Shown: positions 23,591 through 36,040, numbered from the stretch's first letter. The stretch is 64,000 nucleotides of DNA from Varanus komodoensis (GCF_004798865.1 NW_025336480.1:15294980-15358979); one strand, 5' to 3'. Notes: generated from the letters alone by a model not told the origin. Numbers and translations: made by a program.

Positions 23591-26430
23591 GTGGTTTCAT
23601 TGAGTCTTGGTTGAACTCCTCTTGATTTTTCTTCTCAATTCTTTTTAAGGTAATGGGTGCTTTATTGTCTGCTTGACACTGAGAAACAGAAGACTAGAGC
23701 AGAAAGAATTTTCATTGTTTTAATAATATTGTTGGTTGCCTGTTTTTATTGCTTTTTATCTGCTCCTGACAAACTTAAAAGCAAAGAGGTTTTTTTATAG
23801 TTCAGGTGTTCATTACAATTCAGGACACAGACATAAGTAAGTGAAATAAGTTAATATTTAAAAGTAAATTGAGTTTATAATTATTTTCAGAATAGGCTGT
23901 ACTTTCAATATGCTAAATGTTATAATTGTATGCCAATCCAGGTTATATTTAATACATTTTATGCTCCTAAAGTAACAAAGTGACTTTTAATCTGTAAACA
24001 GTACTAATATTGCATATTTCCTTAAAAAAGAAATATAAACAATTTCCATGTCATCAAAATTTCCAGAAATGTTTCATCTCTACAAAGAATCATAGGAAAG
24101 TCAAGCAAGATATGTCAGTTTGTCTGTGTCACCACTTACCATGCCAGAGTAGTCAGGTTGAGGCAATGGCAGTAAGAGAAAAGCCCAATTTCTTAAAGCA
24201 CATTCACTAACAGAACACTACAAAGTTTGATAGGATGAAAAGTCAGCTAAAACACTTTGAAGATTAGGGTGCGTTAGTCAGTCATTGTATCATGCAGTCA
24301 CTCCAGAAACTAATTATAGTTTGCTTTAATCAATGAACTGGAAAACTAATGATCGCTTATCAAAGGAGGTATGTAATCCTGGTAAGCTATTCTAGCATAT
24401 ATATATATACTTGCCACAAGAATAATTATTTCATGAACAAGAGACAGAATAGTTATTACAAGAACAAACAAGTGGAGACCTGCAACAAAATTCTGCAGGG
24501 TATCCATGGTTCCTAACTTGCATGTTTATTCAGGGCTGCAGCCAACCCAGAACTGGCTCTTTGTAGTGAGATTTAGAACCTCCCTTTCCTTGCTGCACTA
24601 TGTAAACTATAGGGAATCCAAGCTGGAGTCTGGGAGCATGTTATCAGGCTGAGAAGGTTTCTAGAGAGTCAGAAGGAAAGACCTTTCCCTTTACTTTCTC
24701 TGGAAACTTACCCAGAGAGTACAGATAAGAGTGCAGGGTTTTTTTCTTAACCTTACAGCACACATTCCTACGAGCCTCCAGGATTCTTAACTGTAAAACA
24801 AGGTGGGAAACTACTTTAAAATGTGAGGCTGCAGTGAACACCATCACTGGTCTCTCCACAGGCCAGGTGAAATCCCTGCTTTTCTCTGTGCTGAGGGATG
24901 CAATGAACAATGTGCCTCTCTCAGCAAGAAGAAGAGATCAGGCCAGCAAGGTGAAGAGCTGCTCTTCCAGGTTCAGCTGGGTTGTGCACCTTTTGTCATC
25001 CCAGATGGGGGGTGTCAAGAGGCACATGAAGGAAATCTCAGTGGTTTTTCTCAGTCCTGGCTAAGACCCTGGCTTTCCTCAGCAATGGAAGTGTGGATCA
25101 AGATTAGCCTTTCAACATTTATGCATGTGTGATCACAGGTCCAGGGGGAAAAAGTCAATCTTGTTTAAATACATTTTTATACAGGGAAAAAGTCCTACAA
25201 CTCTTACCATTTCTCCACCTACCAAACTGGCTGGGGAATGTGGGGACTTGTAGGACTTTTTTCCGTCTAATTTTTCCTAGGACTGTACACATAACCTTGT
25301 GTTTATGACATTACAAGCCCTCAGCTTTTTAATCTGCATAATAGATTTGCCACTTTTTATTTTCATTGAGTATGAGTCTGCTGTGCCTTTACAGCTGCAC
25401 AACAGGCAGAATTTCAGCAGACAGTGAGATAATAAATCACTTGACCTAAATATTCAAACACACCACATATATGCTCTCATCTCAGTAATCCTTAGTAAAA
25501 TAGACAAATATTGTTAATCATTCACCAGAAGGTGCTCACCCTTAGATCACATGCACACTTATTTTTCTCTCAACCCTTCTCACATGCACACAACTTCATC
25601 TCCCAAAGAAGAAACTCTTTCAAGCCCCATTCCCATCTCTGCACACAGTTTCAGCAATAATCTCAACAAGTTTCAGAGGTGCTTTCTCTCAAGTAAGCAT
25701 GCACTGTCTTCCAAGGTAATGTGAGCCTGCATCCAACAGCCTGATCTTAGGCAGAGCTAAGCACAATGATGCAACTAGGCAATTTCAGAGCCAATCCTCT
25801 AGTAAGTTGTGTGAATTACTTTAGTTATGAAGCATACAAAGCACTTTTTTCCCTCCCCCTTCACTGCCATTCCATATTTTACAACTGCTTCTTCACTCTT
25901 GATATGTTACAGCTCAAAACAAACAAACACCTCAAAATATGCTGACAACATGCAGTTTCATGTTAATTAAATTGCATTTGCTTCTGCTATCTTTATGAGA
26001 ACATATTTACTTGAAGATCTGTGTCTTAGGTAAATTTGTTGTGGAAAAGTTTTTTTTTCCTTCCAGCAAAAGTAATGCAATCAATATTGCTAACCACATA
26101 GATGCCTGACTGGCTATCTCAAGTATAAAATGACTTTAAATCATAATTACAAAGGATGTGTTGGAAAGCAGCATTAGCCCTGGTGGGCAACAGCATACCC
26201 CACTGTTGATGCTTGGGCCAGTTTTCTGCTTTCCTCATCACTTGCCCTTCACTGACTGGGTTTACACAGCACAACAAACAATGGTGACTTGTCATGTTGT
26301 TTGAACCCAGCAACATGATTTATTAAGCACGCTGGTTGGGTTCAGGCAACACAACAGGGCACCCTGGGCTTAAAAGCGATCTAGCTTATGGTCTTATGTG
26401 ATCACTCGGGGCTGAAGGGCGTTGGCCTTG
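23591..26430. other. Intergenic DNA upstream of CNOT6, no gene recognised
   Basis: Short (TA)n at about 24399-24409. Near 26262-26370 the sequence GGGTTTACACAGCACAACAA with an inverted GGTTGGGTTCAGGCAACACA looks like a short inverted-repeat element (see the finding on cacaaca elements). Nothing else is supportable. Confidence 0.45.
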
Positions 26431-26829
26431 GGCCCCCAAACCCACTCCAAGCTGGTTAGCGGAGTTAAATGCACCCTTATCACTGGCTGGGACCGGGCTG
26501 CTCAACTCACCCTTCTCCATCCCGGATCCGGCCTATCACTCCAAGGGCTCGATCCCCACGCAGGCTACGCCTCCACCTCGCCCCGTACAGCCTCCTCCCA
26601 TGCAAGCCTGCCCCGATCGGTCCTTTCCCCGCGGGCGCCGCCGTCCTTCGCCAGCCGCGCAGCGAGCCAAAGCGGTAGCGACGGCGCCGCAGCTCGGCGG
26701 ATCGCCGGAGTCATCCCTCGCCGCCTCAGCTCGCCCCTCTGCCTCGACGGCCGCCCGGGAGGCCCGCCCCGCGCCTGCCCGCCCGCCCAATCGCGGCGGC
26801 GAGGGGGCGGCCGCGGCGCGCCGAGCGAG

Positions 26830-27038
26830 CGATGTGGGCCGGGCCTCGCCGCTACCCCTGCCGTCGTTACCGCCGCCATGATGCTTGTTTGCTTTCAATG
26901 AGTGTGAGAAGGAGGCGGAGGAGGAAAAGGAGGAGGCGGCGAAGGAGGAGGCGGGGGGAGCCAGCTCTCCCGTCCGGCCCGCGGCAGGAAACAAAGAGCC
27001 AGGCAGGCAGCGCAGAGACGGGGATGCTGCAGCTACAG
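26830..27038 (+). other. CNOT6: CNOT6 exon 1, non-coding (5' UTR); start approximate
   Basis: The 3' edge is the donor CTACAG|GTACGG after base 27038. The 5' edge (transcription start) is not determinable and is set here at the start of the GCGATGTGGG segment. I infer exon 1 from its place in the CpG island, a good donor, and the family's usual layout of one non-coding exon before the MPKEKY exon. It contains several ATGs (26832, 26878, 26881, 26898, 27024), so translation of the main frame must cope with upstream initiation. A purine-rich GGAGGAGG tract (about 26908-26957) fills its middle. Confidence 0.6.
26878..26901 (+). promoter_or_regulatory. Short upstream ORF in CNOT6 leader (7 codons)
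   Basis: GCCGCC directly precedes tandem ATGs at 26878 and 26881. The frame reads MMLVCFQ then TGA at 26899-26901. The -3 G and GCCGCC context favour initiation. Because it ends well before the main start, reinitiation would be possible. It matters only if transcription starts upstream of 26878. Confidence 0.45.
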
Positions 27039-28407
27039 GTACGGCGGGGGGGGAGGTGGCCGCGGCCGAGGCGCTGGGGTGCCCTTCGCCTCTCCTCTCC
27101 TCTCCCCTGCGCTCGGTCGCCGCGGCGGGTGGCTGTGTCGGGCGAGGGCGGGGGTCGTGGCCCGAGGAGAGCAGCTGTCGGGCGGGAGGGGGCACAGAAG
27201 GGGAGGGGGTCGGGGTCGAGGCGGCTCGGCGGGAAGGCTCGGGGAGCGGGCGCGATTCTGGTGCGAGGCCGGGAATGAAGCGGCTTCGAGGTCGGGTGGG
27301 ATGGGGGAGGGGGAGGAGGAGGAGGAGGAGGAAAGCGATGGCTGACTTTCCGGGGGCGGGGGGAATATATTGTGGGTCGGGATGTCCAGGGTGGCGGAGG
27401 AGCGGTCGGGAGGGCGGCAGGAGGTGTCGCTACGTTAAAAGGGAGGGGGCGCAGATATTTGTACGCTGGGAAACGGGGGCAGCAGCTGGTAAGAGGCTGA
27501 CGGGCAGAGGAGGGGGCTGTGTTCAAGTCCTGGGGCGGGGGGAGCAGTGTTACTATTATAGTAATAAGGCGAGCGGGGCGAGAACGCGAACATTAGTACT
27601 CCAGAGTAAGAGAGGTGATATACTTCGAGGCGGTGGGCGGACCAGGGGGTATTGCAGAACGATGGAGAAAAATATCGGGCCCAGTCCTTCCTGGGGTATA
27701 TGAAATGCAATAGTGGGGATACTGGGTGAAGGGGTGTGTGTGGGAGAGGGAGGAGTTATAGGGATTGATGACTACTAAAACTACGGGCAAGCAAACTGTG
27801 TTTGTGTACAACAGCTTGAGCGGGGGCCCTATTGCTGTGAGGCATTGTCGAGGGAGGGTGGCGTGTTGTTGTTGCTTTTGTTTTTAAATTTTTCATTGGT
27901 GCCTGCATGTTGTGGTGCTGGCGGCGGCTTGTGCGTTTGGAGCCCGTATAAAGGCATGAGGGGTTCTCTTCCAGGGAACCAAAGCTGCATACAGGAGATT
28001 GGCAGGCATGATCGGGAGTCCCTAGAAAGTTTTGGGGTCTGGGAAAGAGGATGGATGTTTTGCAGTTGAAGGTGTGGGTGAGTGAGCCTTCCTGGAAGCT
28101 ATGGGAAGGTTCTGGAGGAAGTGACGTTCTAAGTGCTTGTTGACAAGAACTGGGACGAGGGGGGGAGAGGGTTGTTCGGCGTGTGAGTGTGAGGGGGAGA
28201 AGACCTTCTTGGCTTGATGCGTCCATATGCTGCAAACTTGCATGCTTACTCTGATGAGGAGTACATAACTACGAGTATCTCTAAATGCTTTGTATAAGCT
28301 ATGAGAAAATGACAGGAGTAGAAGAAACAAGTTAACGCTGAGGACTTGAATACTTCTGGTCTGATCTAGTAAGAAATTAGCAAAAAGGAAGGGAATTCTG
28401 CCCCCTC

Positions 28408-28432
28408 CACACACACACACACACACACACAC
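28408..28432. repeat. (AC)n microsatellite
   Basis: Twelve AC units within intron 1, followed by a C run. Confidence 0.9.
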
Positions 28433-30223
28433 CCCCATGATCACTTCCTGAAAGAAAACTTAGTTTAAACTCAAAAACCTAACTCTGAGAAAAGTCATGC
28501 TTTAGACATATAAACCTGATGCTTGGAAACAAAATCTGTGTATCATGATAACTTCAGCTTGCTTGCTTGCACTGCTGTTGTAGCTGAAAGGCCTAACTGG
28601 CAATAAGGAGGCCACAATAGACAGCCTGTGTCTGAAATAGAAAGGAAAGAGCTTTAGCTGAAGTGATTGACAGTTATGCTGCCCAATGTAATGAGATGGG
28701 GGCAGGATTCTTGTTTATGTGCAGGTAGGTGGCTGGGCCACAGAGACTGTAGAACACACATGTAGGGGTAAACAGGAGGATTAGAATGCAAATCTCTTGG
28801 GGGCTACATACAAAAGCAAGTCTGTTCTGTGTGTTTTTTGGTATCTAATAAAGGACAGTATTAGGCTGCTGGGAAAGTTAAACTTAAGCATGCAGTTTCT
28901 TATAGTTAAGAAAAAGGGGGAGATTCTGAAGGGGAAGCAAGCAATTGTCAATTTGATTTAAAAATCTCTTTGCTACATATTATTATGAAGAGTGTGTGTG
29001 AGAATCATGGTTTTACATGATTCTCATGTTCATTTCAGTGCTATTTCCATACTGGCTGGAGGCTATACCAGACCTGTAAAAATACAGGACATAAAATATA
29101 ATGATTTGTTTGGGGTAACCTGCCTTTTGTCTATTTTAACAATCTGTAAGTGAGTTGATATTTAAAGATTTATTAAAATTGTGCAAGGCAAAAGGGTACT
29201 TACTGTTTTCCAAAATCTAGAACAACATGTTAGGATTTTTTAAATTTTTATTTTAGTAAAACTTGTGTCCTTTCAGGATATTGCAACTTTATCTAAATCA
29301 GATAATGAGAATATTAATATTCCCTTGTTAATCTAAAGTGGGCAAAAGTCTTGCATTCATATGATTATGCTGAACAGCTTTCCTGCAGGGAAATTACTTG
29401 AATTATGTTCTAAACGATTAAATATTTTTGCAGTGTTTTGTAAGTTTCCAGGTTATTTTCTTTTCTGGATTTTACCGTGTTGGCAACAGAGATTTAACAT
29501 GCAATAGGATTAAGGAATGCTTATGGTAATTATTTGGTATGAATGTAAAGGTTTGCAAGTGTTGACTGGTAATTGTATTGTGTCTTGCATTTCTTTTTAT
29601 CCTAGAGCAGGTCCTGTAATTGGGGATTTATCAACATTTCCAGTGGGGTAATTTTACAGAATTATCCACCCTGTGTTGTCCCTGCTGGTTCGTCTGGACT
29701 CTGGAGTGTTCTGCTAGGAATGAAGCCTTCTCTGGGGGTTATTCACACTATTGCTGAAATGGAGCCATTCACACATGGATTAAAGCTTTATTCACTTTTC
29801 ACCTGAATCACTTGGATCAGTTCATTTTTATAAAGGAGACTGATGTGCATCACTTTTCTGTGAACTCTTGAATACAGTCTTGATAAATTCAGGCTGTTTG
29901 TGTTTGTCTCATTGAGGAAGAACTGAAATAAATAAATGCATGGGCAGGTAATGATTTTTAGTATTTTATGTCCTTAGATGTTCATTTTTCATCCTTAGTT
30001 TAGAATTGATAGGGCATGTTATAATGGTAGAACTGTGCTGTCTCAAATAGCAATAGGAACCACAGTTCTGTCAATATAGTAATTACAGTTAGCTATATTT
30101 TTCTGGTGGAAATGCTTTTTGAAATCACACTTGGGAGACATTTGAATGAACCAATGAACAAGATAAAATTTTGTTATTTGGTTATCAAATAAGTCAAATA
30201 AGTTAAATGATGTCATAATGGTA

Positions 30224-30351
30224 TGGCTGCCTTCTCCAATTTAATTTCCTCAGTCTATTTTAGACTGCAATTCCCTTCATCCCTGATCAGTAGCCATGCT
30301 GGTTGGGGCTGATGGGCATTATAGTGCAAACATCTGGAGGGCAGGGCATCA
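30224..30351. mobile_element. Palindromic MITE, second copy
   Basis: Left arm GGCTGCCTTCTCCAATTTAA then GACTGCAATTCCCTTCATCC. Right arm GGTTGGGGCTGATGGGCATT then CAAACATCTGGAGGGCAGGG. The arms are inverted copies of one another and match the 7.47 kb element. The arm pair here is better kept than in the first copy. Confidence 0.65.
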
Positions 30352-33300
30352 GTTTGTGAAAGCATTGGTTATGCTGATGTTCAGATCTTGCATATTCTGG
30401 AACAGTGTGGGATTAGGAAAACGCTGGCTTGTTCAAGCTAAAGTATGTCCAAGACAGATTCTATGAGCTCAAAATTTTACAGTGCAAATGTGTGCATAGA
30501 TTGAGTCTGTGAGAATTGAACTCTTATTTGTGTGTAAAAATTGCATCCATTCTGTTAACACTAGGCATGAATAAGTATGGAGCCGGCCATTGTGATTCTC
30601 CATATGTGGAACTGAAGCTTTACAAAGTGGCTAAGATGGCTTTGGTATCTGGGATGAGTGCATAAAAAGCTAACAGGATATTTGAAGCCTTGGCCCCCTT
30701 TTCCCCTAGGCCAGCCTTGGCAGCTGACCTGAAGAAATGTTACTCCCATGGTTTTTACTCCTAGTACTGGAGGATGGATGTGTAGGGCATGTCATCCCTC
30801 ATTCCTTAGGAGTAAAATGTGACTAATAAAACACCTTACAATCTAGAAATGAACTTCCTCTGCCTGCACAAGTTCCCTTGGCTTGTATGCTGAGTGTGCA
30901 TGAAGCAACTTTGCCTTCTGTGTATGCAGCACAGAAGGTACATCAGGGTGATGGTGAGGTAAAGTAATCCATATGTATGCCACAAACCTGCTTCTTGCTT
31001 TCTGTGCTGGATATGCAGGAAGGGCTTTGCCTGCTACATATCTAGTGTAGAAACCAAAAAGCCTGGCAGTAAAGGCATGTATCTCTCTCCTGTACTTGGC
31101 CACCATGTTTCTATGCCAGAAATTCGGAAGACTGTCTTATGCTTCCATCATAGGAGCCAAATAAGGTGGCATTGGTATATTGTGCCATTTCTGTGCCATC
31201 AACCCATTGTATTTCTGCGTGGCATATGGATGAAGTAAAGTTCATTCTTGAACAGCTAGTCCAGAAACAAAGCAAGCTAAAGTTTGAAGCATGGAATCAA
31301 ACTCTATCACTTTACTACTAGCCTATCATGTTGCTGTAGTTAGATGTGCAGGAGAGTCATAACAGGATGGTAGCGGAGGGAAGGTGTGTTTTCCCTTCTG
31401 CTGCCAGCCTTCTTAGTTTCTGTTCTGGATTTATAGGAGGGAGATCCACCTCCAGAATATCTAGAATGGAAATGTAGTGGGCTAGCAGAGGAGGGATTGA
31501 AGTGTTGCATGCTTCCTTTGGCTTGGCTTCTGCTGGGCTGAGAAAAAAGGAGCTTTCCTTCATTCTGCCCTGTGTAGTTACACAGAGAGTAACTAGAGAA
31601 AGGACTGAAAACTCCATCCCTCTTCTGGCATTCCTGCTCATTCACCTGGCTAAAATTCCTAGTTGTTTGTATGCTTATAAGCAAAAAAAAAATTATGGTG
31701 ACCAGGGAAATGGTTTAATCACAAGGCTGTACTAGGCTGTCCATCTGGTCCATCTGTATAGTTGGTATCCATATAAATAACTGACCAACCTATCTTAAAA
31801 GGATATGGAACTAATGAACAGTCAGTGAAGTGTTTGAGACGTAGTGTTATATAAATGTAAACACTTCATGATCATACATTCAAAGTAAACTCAAAATTTC
31901 ATCTGCAGTCATGGCAGCGTTCTAATCTCTACCTAAAATACTGTATGCAACCTACTTACTTACTTCAGACTGAGGTGCAGTACTAGACAAAGAGTACAAA
32001 AGATTGTTATTAGTGTAGCACTAAGGTACTGTTTTATGACTTCTCACATTATAATTAGGCTGTAATGTAAAACTTCTCTTTGCACATAAATTCAGTTCTT
32101 ATGAATTCATGTAGTTTTTGCATGTAGCTACCTTAAAGCTAAGAAGTCAATGTGTTACAAATTAGACATGTCTATTACTTGTGCATGCATGGTTTAACGT
32201 ACTATTAAATTGCATTAATTATTCCATAGAGACCTAAAAATAAATTGTCAAGTTTAGTATTGATGTCAGAGTCCTTCATTTATTTTTGAAAAAGTAGCTA
32301 ACCTCTGGAAGTGTAGGTAAAACATGATTAGCGATTGCTCTTTAAAGAAAAAGTCTATAGTATGATGGGCTGTCAAAATAGAACCTCATTTCTAGAACTG
32401 TCTTATAATTTTTGTTGGAACATAACTTTTTTTATAGTTGCTTGCCACATTGTTCTGCCCATTTATAGTCAGAGTTTCTATGTCAGTTTTCCCCAAGATA
32501 TGAGGAAAAAAACAAGAACCATGTTGGCTTGATGCATACTTTTTTGTTCTTAGTACATTTGCACTCAGATATACAACATAAAAAATAATGTATATACAAT
32601 GTAAATAGAGGTTACATTTCCAGTGTGTTTTATGTGACTGTTTTTATGTGCATTTGCATGGCTAGGTATTCAGGATGAGGTTTAAGGCTGAATGTACACT
32701 TATCAGTGACAGAGTTGGCTCAGGCCTTGAGCATAGCAAGACATTCAGCGTGAGATTAATTTGCCACAGATAAATAGCTACATGCAAAGTTGTGGAACCA
32801 AAGCAACATTTAACCAAAGCAGTACACAAAAGATCTTGAAACATTCTATGAAAACCACTGTTACGCCTACATAAAAAGAGATCCCCCCCCGCAAAAAAAA
32901 GTGTGGGAGAAAGGAACGTCAGAATGAAATTCTGAAGTTCAGAACTTGTCCCAAACAGAATGAGTCATGATCACATAGAACTGACATCTGAGAAGTTTTG
33001 TGCATGTCGTGCACTTCTGCACACTACTGTCAAGAAGGTCTGGAAGTAGCAAGTAGGATGTAAACCCTTTGCTTTAATACGGCAGTTCTGTGCAGCAGAC
33101 TGTGAAGATTAACGGCCTCTTGGAATTAGTGGGGGAAGGCTTTTCTGTGCACCACAAAGTAATTTCTCTGTTACAGTGGTCAGCTGCTAAAGTTGTTGAT
33201 GCTTTTTCTTTTTAACCTTTAATCATAAGCCTATCCTGTTCATAGCGGTTAGGTCTGCAGTGTTCTAGGCCTGTCCCAGCACTATACAAGCTGCCAGTTT

Positions 33301-33727
33301 GAGTTTATATGTGCTGTGAGGGTGTAAGAACATGTGGACACAGCCTTGTATTTCACTGCATTTCCCCAAGCTGGGAGAAAGCAGACTAGTGGTATAGTGG
33401 CTGCCAGTCACAGATCATGTGGTGAGGCAAGCAAATAGATCAGAGTTTTCCAGCAAGAGTCTCAGGTTATCACCTTTGCACAATTGCTGTATTGAGGTGA
33501 CTAGTATTGTACTGTGTGCAGTATGGCTGTAGGACCTTAGGTTTCATATGCCACACATGACAACATAACCTTTCAAGATGAGGAAGTGTTCCTTGTGTGT
33601 GATTGCAGGTTACAAAAATTGTGAGGCACTGCAAATTGAATTGACATTATAGAGATTGAGGGTATGGGCAGTCTATAAGTTTGATAAAAGAAATAATATA
33701 TTAAATTATAGATATATAATAAATATA

Positions 33728-34150
33728 CAGGGAGTTCCTAAATTATGAACATCTGAGTTAAAAACAACCCATACTTATGAACAAACTGCCCTAAAGCCTA
33801 TTGATGTTAAAAAATTACTGCAGAAAATCATCATCATGCAAGGGGGGATAGGAAAAGTTTACAAAGAATCACCATAGAGAGAATGCAAAAGGGGAGAGAG
33901 GGAGGCCTTCAAAGCAGGCCCTCCTGTGCCACCCATCCAGAGAGGGAAGTTTCTCCCAGCATTTCCTTGCTGCAGAGAAGAACCACTGGTGAGTTTGAGC
34001 CAGGGGAGCTAGAAATATTTGTGATTTTTGGCCTTTCATGGGGGTCCTGCACCCCTAACTCCCACAAATGTGGCAGACTGAGTCTATGACTTAAAGACAA
34101 ATTTCTGTATTCTCAAGAACAGAATTCATTTGTAACTCGGGGCTTTCCTG
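33728..34150. mobile_element. Tigger/pogo-like MITE with TA duplication
   Basis: The element is 423 bp. The left end is CAGGGAGTTCCTAAATTATG then AACATCTGAGTTAAAAACAA. The right end reversed is CAGGAAAGCCCCGAGTTACA then AATGAATTC. TA flanks both sides (33726-33727 and 34151-34152). Internal repeats of 'acttatgaac' and 'gtctatgacttaaagac' fit the tandem 'taagtc/gttcgtaa' subterminal pattern of Tigger-type ends. No transposase frame. It is related by its end motif to the remnant at 20.8 kb. Confidence 0.7.
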
Positions 34151-34614
34151 TATAAAGAAGCAAAGCTAAAAAGTTAATAAATCTTGTTCAGAATGCCTGC
34201 CTTAATTACCATGGAACATAATGTAGATTTTTTAGATGGCTGTTAAGGTAAATATTAGTGTAATTTAGTCAGTTCTGATTTTTATACTCTGTGTGCCTTT
34301 CAGGCATATACCTATATATAAAATACTGAAAGGTTTTTTCTTCATTGCTTGTATCATAAGCAGCTTGTAGAGGAATTGGGACGGGAAAGATTTCAGCTGA
34401 TGCCATTCTATGGTGATCAGGCTGAGCCTTGCCCATATTATGCAGTGACACAGCTGTTGCATCAAAATGGGCTTCCAGTTCTGTGCATTGACGCTTCTGA
34501 ATTGCAAGGCATAGCGTGGGATTCATGCCTCTTTGTACTATACTACTTTACCCAATGCTATAATAATTGAAACACTAAGGCTGTGCAAAATGATGGTATT
34601 TTGATATTGCTTAT

Positions 34615-34725
34615 GCAGTGGTGGACAGCTTAGGGCCTTCAACTCCCATCAGCTCTAGTCAGCATAGCCAGTGTTGAGGAATGGTGGTATTTATAGATCA
34701 ACACATCTAGAAGGCCACAAATTGG
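34615..34725. mobile_element. Palindromic MITE, third copy (diverged)
   Basis: GGGCCTTCAACTCCCATCAG then CTCTAGTCAGCATAGCCAGT is followed by an inverted right arm ACACATCTAGAAGGCCACAA. It is older than the 30.2 kb copy. Confidence 0.5.
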
Positions 34726-35159
34726 CCATCTTTGCATTATAGCTTGCCATTGTTTTCAGCTTGAAGGTTTTAGATTGTTTTGAGTTCACAGGAAACTCAT
34801 ATCCAGGACTTATTCCTTGTGTGTATTGAGAGCATTCCTGCTTTAAAAATTTATACAGCCCGACCACCCTCAGCATGAAGATTTATAGTCCATATTCCCC
34901 ATGATGTCCTGTTTGAAAATGAGAACATTTCTGCTTATATAATAAAACATTTAGGTCAGGAAAATAATACATGGTGCTACATAGTAAGTGCCCTTAATAA
35001 CATGCTTATTGCTCGGTATTATTTCATTTTGGTTATATGGTACAAGTTCATTATCTAAATGTAGTTTAGGAGAAAAATGCCTTTGGGCAATCTTAGATGA
35101 CTGATATTGCATGAAAGGAAGAAAGCTTTGGCAGATATTAAGTGCATTTCAGTAGCAGT

Positions 35160-36040
35160 AGGTTGGCATTAAAAGCCACTGTGTAAAGTAGTGATGAGAC
35201 TTCTTTTGGAATACTGTCCATCTTTTGCATTTACTAGAAGCATGAGTTTAAATGAATGACTGCAAAGGAAACACTTTTGGAATGATTTGTGTGGAATGTT
35301 TTATTAGCTAATAAGAAGCGGATGAAATAAAATTGCTTTCTCTAATATGCTGCAGGATGATAATGCATCATGATTGGCCCATACATGTCAGACTTGGTTG
35401 TTCTCATTTTGTTCTTTCTGCACACTCCTAGTATGTGTGTTGTCTTGGTTTCAGCTTGCAACTTAAGCTTGTGTCTGTAGAAAAACTTGTTTCCAACCAT
35501 AATTTCAGTCCATCAAATTCAATATTTCCAGTTCCTTATTGAGCCTTTTTGCTGAGTTTACAACATCTGGAACTGTTTAGCTTAGAGAAAAGGTGGGTGA
35601 CAGGAAACATGATAAAGGTATACACAGTTACACCGTGGGGAAAGTGTATAGGGAGATTCTCTCCCTCTCCCTCTCCCTCTCCCTCTCCCTCTCCCTCTCC
35701 GATTACCAGAACCTGAGGCCATTCCATAAAGCTGGTAGGATACTTCGGGCAGATAAAAGGAAGTTCTTCATGCAGTACATTATTAAACTATGGAATTTAC
35801 TACCACAAGATGTAGCAATGACCACGAATTTGGATGGTTTTGGATTGGGCAAATTGATGGAATAGCTATTGCTGGCTATTAGCCCTAATGTGTATATGCC
35901 ACTTCCAGCATTGGGGTGCTGTGACTGTAAGCACCAGTTGATGGGGTAAATCATTGGGAGGATGTTGTTGAACACATATCCTGTTTGTAGTTTTCAGAGG
36001 CAGTGTGTGAACAGAATACTGGTCTGCTCATGTATGGCTG
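35160..36040 (+). mobile_element. CR1-like LINE C-terminal fragment
   Basis: GATGAGACTTCTTTTGGAAT then ACTGTCC reads as the LEYC motif of CR1-type RT. From 35570 GGAACTGTTTAGCTTAGAGA leads to ...GATAAAAGGAAGTTCTTCATG... and ...TAAACTATGGAATTTACTACC, reading RADKRKFFMQ and KLWNLLPQDVAM. This is the C-terminal RxDxRKxFFTxRxVxxWNxLPxxVV block typical of CR1-clade elements. It is old and broken, and carries an inserted or expanded hexamer array. The exact family name is uncertain. Confidence 0.65.
35658..35700. repeat. (CTCCCT)n hexanucleotide tandem repeat
   Basis: Seven CTCCCT units in perfect array inside the CR1-like remnant, at the place where related copies carry only a short TTCTCCCTCTC stretch. 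It therefore likely grew from the LINE sequence itself. Confidence 0.9.

Larger units (their letters stand above)
26500..27480 (+). promoter_or_regulatory. CNOT6: CpG-island promoter of CNOT6
   Basis: About 1 kb of strongly GC-rich, CpG-dense DNA stands out from AT-rich flanks. I see no TATA box, so initiation is probably dispersed, as is usual for housekeeping genes. At 26871-26883 the run CGCCGCCATGATG matches, on the other strand, the ATGGCGGC core bound by YY1. This motif often sits just downstream of start sites in CpG-island genes and here coincides with an upstream ATG. Long open frames on both strands across this island (up to 272 codons) reflect lack of AT-rich stops, not genes. Whether the island also fires leftward cannot be judged. 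Confidence 0.8.

Noticed and set aside
26536-27703. Long open frames (up to 272 codons) on both strands across the CpG island
   Set aside because: They are low-complexity, Arg/Ala/Pro-rich readings that arise because GC-rich DNA lacks stop codons. No domain, no splice support on the minus strand.
34349-34570. 73-codon frame (MYHKQLVEELGRERFQLMPF...) in intron 1
   Set aside because: No acceptor or donor at suitable positions and no known domain. Not connected to the CNOT6 frame.
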